Positions 62,517-64,000 of a stretch of 64,000 nt of DNA are shown piece after piece. Numbering within the stretch: the first letter of the stretch is position 1; each line of letters begins with the position of its first letter. The position numbers and the translations under genes are program-made. The notes beneath the pieces were generated by a model that saw nothing but the letters and a program-made list of their open reading frames with translations, was not told the DNA's origin and did not search any database. Origin of the DNA: Bactericera cockerelli. Lineage: Eukaryota > Arthropoda > Insecta > Hemiptera > Triozidae. Where the stretch lies: positions 18,605,084 to 18,669,083 of the forward strand of contig CM044964.1 in the NCBI GenBank assembly GCA_024516035.1, in the 5' to 3' direction.

Positions 62517-62701
62517 TGGGTTTTACGTCGCTTTCAACTGGATGGCCATATTACAAACATGGTGTTACCCTCCATTCGCAGGAAACTCGCAAACCTGGTA
62601 CCATTTTAACTCCACCAGCCTGGATTGGGCCGGGATGTGAGCTTCACGAAGTCTTCACCTCGCTGCACGTTACTTAACTTCGGTGATCTTAGGAGAACCG
62701 G
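62517..62701 (-). mobile_element. 5S-rRNA-derived SINE, copy S10
   Basis: On the minus strand it begins at CCGGTTCTCCTAAGATCACC, GAAGTTAAGTAACGTGCAGC, GAGGTGAAGACTTCGTGAAG, then CCGGCCCAATCCAGGCTGGT, GGTTTGCGAGTTTCCTGCGA, ATGGAGGGTAACACCATGTT, ATATGGCCATCCAGTTGAAA, GCGACGTAAAACCCAAAG. The first about 35 bp of the head are missing. Confidence 0.78.
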
Positions 62702-62709
62702 ATCTTACC

Positions 62710-64000
62710 AGATCTTATTTGATATAAGAAAAAAATAATAGAAAGTAAAGTGCTGTCTCCAGATGTGGTTCCTGAGTACTCTTAGGCTACGCCTAGTCTA
62801 GGGTCCGCGGGTTCATATGAGAGACCCAACAAGAATTTCAGGGTGCTAGGAGCAATTATTTTGGCTCGTGTTAGATGACCGGTGTGCAGATATTAATTGA
62901 AACCAAACTCCAAACAGGGGTATTTAATAATTAGATGTCTGGAATAATAATGGGAACCCTAATTTTATTTGTGAAGTCCATTGCAAACTAGAAATAATAA
63001 CTACTAAACTGTTAAACGCGATTTTACCACATAGTCATAGACTCTATCTTGAATTAGTGACAGTCCTAATGATAATTATATAATATATAATTATTTATAT
63101 TATATAATATGAATTTATATTATATTCTCTCAAGTAAAAATCAGTCTCTACCTGTAGGTAGGTACATACAAAAATGTTTAAACTCCTACCTAGGTAGGTA
63201 ATATACTATAGGATTATAGGTGCTTACTTAGTTATCTACGTACCGACTTAGGAGCAAACTTGGTAATACTGGCTCTCACTCTAACCATTATAAAAGATAT
63301 TTATAGAATCAAAAAAAAAAAAAATAATCAAGAAATTCCCAAAAAATCTTGTCTTCTACAAGAATTGCCATAAATCCACAACTTCCACAAGAAAAATAAA
63401 AATGTTCATTGAAGGACGTTTTAGAACGCCTGACAAAAACTATAAAATACTTTGTGGCTCACTCTATTTTAGACACATATTGCCTATCCTGGCCACAAAT
63501 TTTTATCAGGCGTTTTATATAAATGATAACTTGAATAGTTTATTGAGCGCGAAGATTTCAAATTTTATTGATTTCAATTTTCAATAGTATGTGTTTTCAA
63601 TTTTCAATTTATTTTTGAAAACTAGAATTTTCTTTCTTTTTCTACTCAAATGAAAATTTCCAGATCGACAAGTAGTTCAAACAAATCATCCTGAGGGAAT
63701 TGTTTCAGTACGTGGAACGTTACATCCACTATATCAGTATTTATCATTTATTTTATTGTGTAGTACATTGCAGGTAAGACCCAGAGAGTAAAATTCCTGT
63801 ATCATCTACAATTCTATCTGGATACTGTTCTTATCTCTATATTTTTACAGTTTAGGTACTGTACAATTTTTTTTAATAATTTATTAATAAAAATAATCAT
63901 AAAAATCCTAAAACAAAATGACAAATCAGATTCTTTTCTGCACATCTATTCTATCTTCTAACCCAGCAATCCATGTCTACCATCTTCGTGCTGCTCTGAC
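62710..64000. other. Unassigned AT-rich sequence
   Basis: I see no gene. A strongly self-complementary ATATAATTATTTATATTATA region lies at about 63081-63125, and an A-run at 63311-63324. The open frame at 63402-63587 has no motif. Confidence 0.4.

Noticed and set aside
1..64000. CRISPR arrays, operons or other prokaryotic systems
   Set aside because: The tandem arrays are minisatellites without spacers, and introns, SINEs and the BEL element show nuclear animal DNA.

Overview
This is animal nuclear DNA, AT-rich and repeat-dense, from an insect. The evidence is one split gene with GT/AG introns that is clearly the gap gene hunchback (hb), a BEL/Pao LTR retrotransposon, and many tRNA-headed SINEs. 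The 5S-rRNA-headed SINE and the general repeat style make me lean towards a hemipteran (planthopper or leafhopper type). That is an inference, because no species-diagnostic gene is present.

Layout. 1-17.8 kb has no convincing host gene: repeat copies (5S-derived SINEs, tRNA-headed SINEs, short TIR elements, LINE 3' tails) are separated by AT-rich unassigned DNA, with a long GAGA tract at 13.7 kb. 17.8-22.2 kb carries three coding exons of hunchback on the + strand, 1171 codons as joined here. Its 3' UTR, from 22.2 kb, contains a cluster of Pumilio-type sites. 23.6-26.3 kb holds LINE tails and unassigned DNA. 26.34-32.74 kb is a nearly intact, apparently young BEL/Pao element (252/253-bp LTRs, initiator-Met-tRNA-like primer site, gag-pol broken by one frameshift). 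33-46 kb is again repeats and unassigned DNA, including a LINE endonuclease-domain remnant. 46.8-52.3 kb has a TA-flanked MITE and two minisatellites (46-bp and about 71-bp units). 54-62.7 kb is a stack of nested elements: a LINE reverse-transcriptase C-terminus, SINE-in-SINE insertions, and a 2358-bp fold-back element with about 733-bp inverted arms and an 8-bp target duplication, itself inside an older inverted-repeat element.

The only host protein-coding gene I can support is hunchback. It encodes a zinc-finger transcription factor with one N-terminal, four middle and two C-terminal C2H2 fingers, a basic box and a CtBP-type PLDLSK motif. Everything else with coding character is transposon-derived. 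The most unusual content is the SINE biology: a family built on a 5S rRNA head, a tRNA-headed SINE carrying the same 3' body, inverted SINE palindromes joined at microhomology, and nested insertions that give a relative age order. All boundaries and identities were judged by eye; no alignments or database searches were run.
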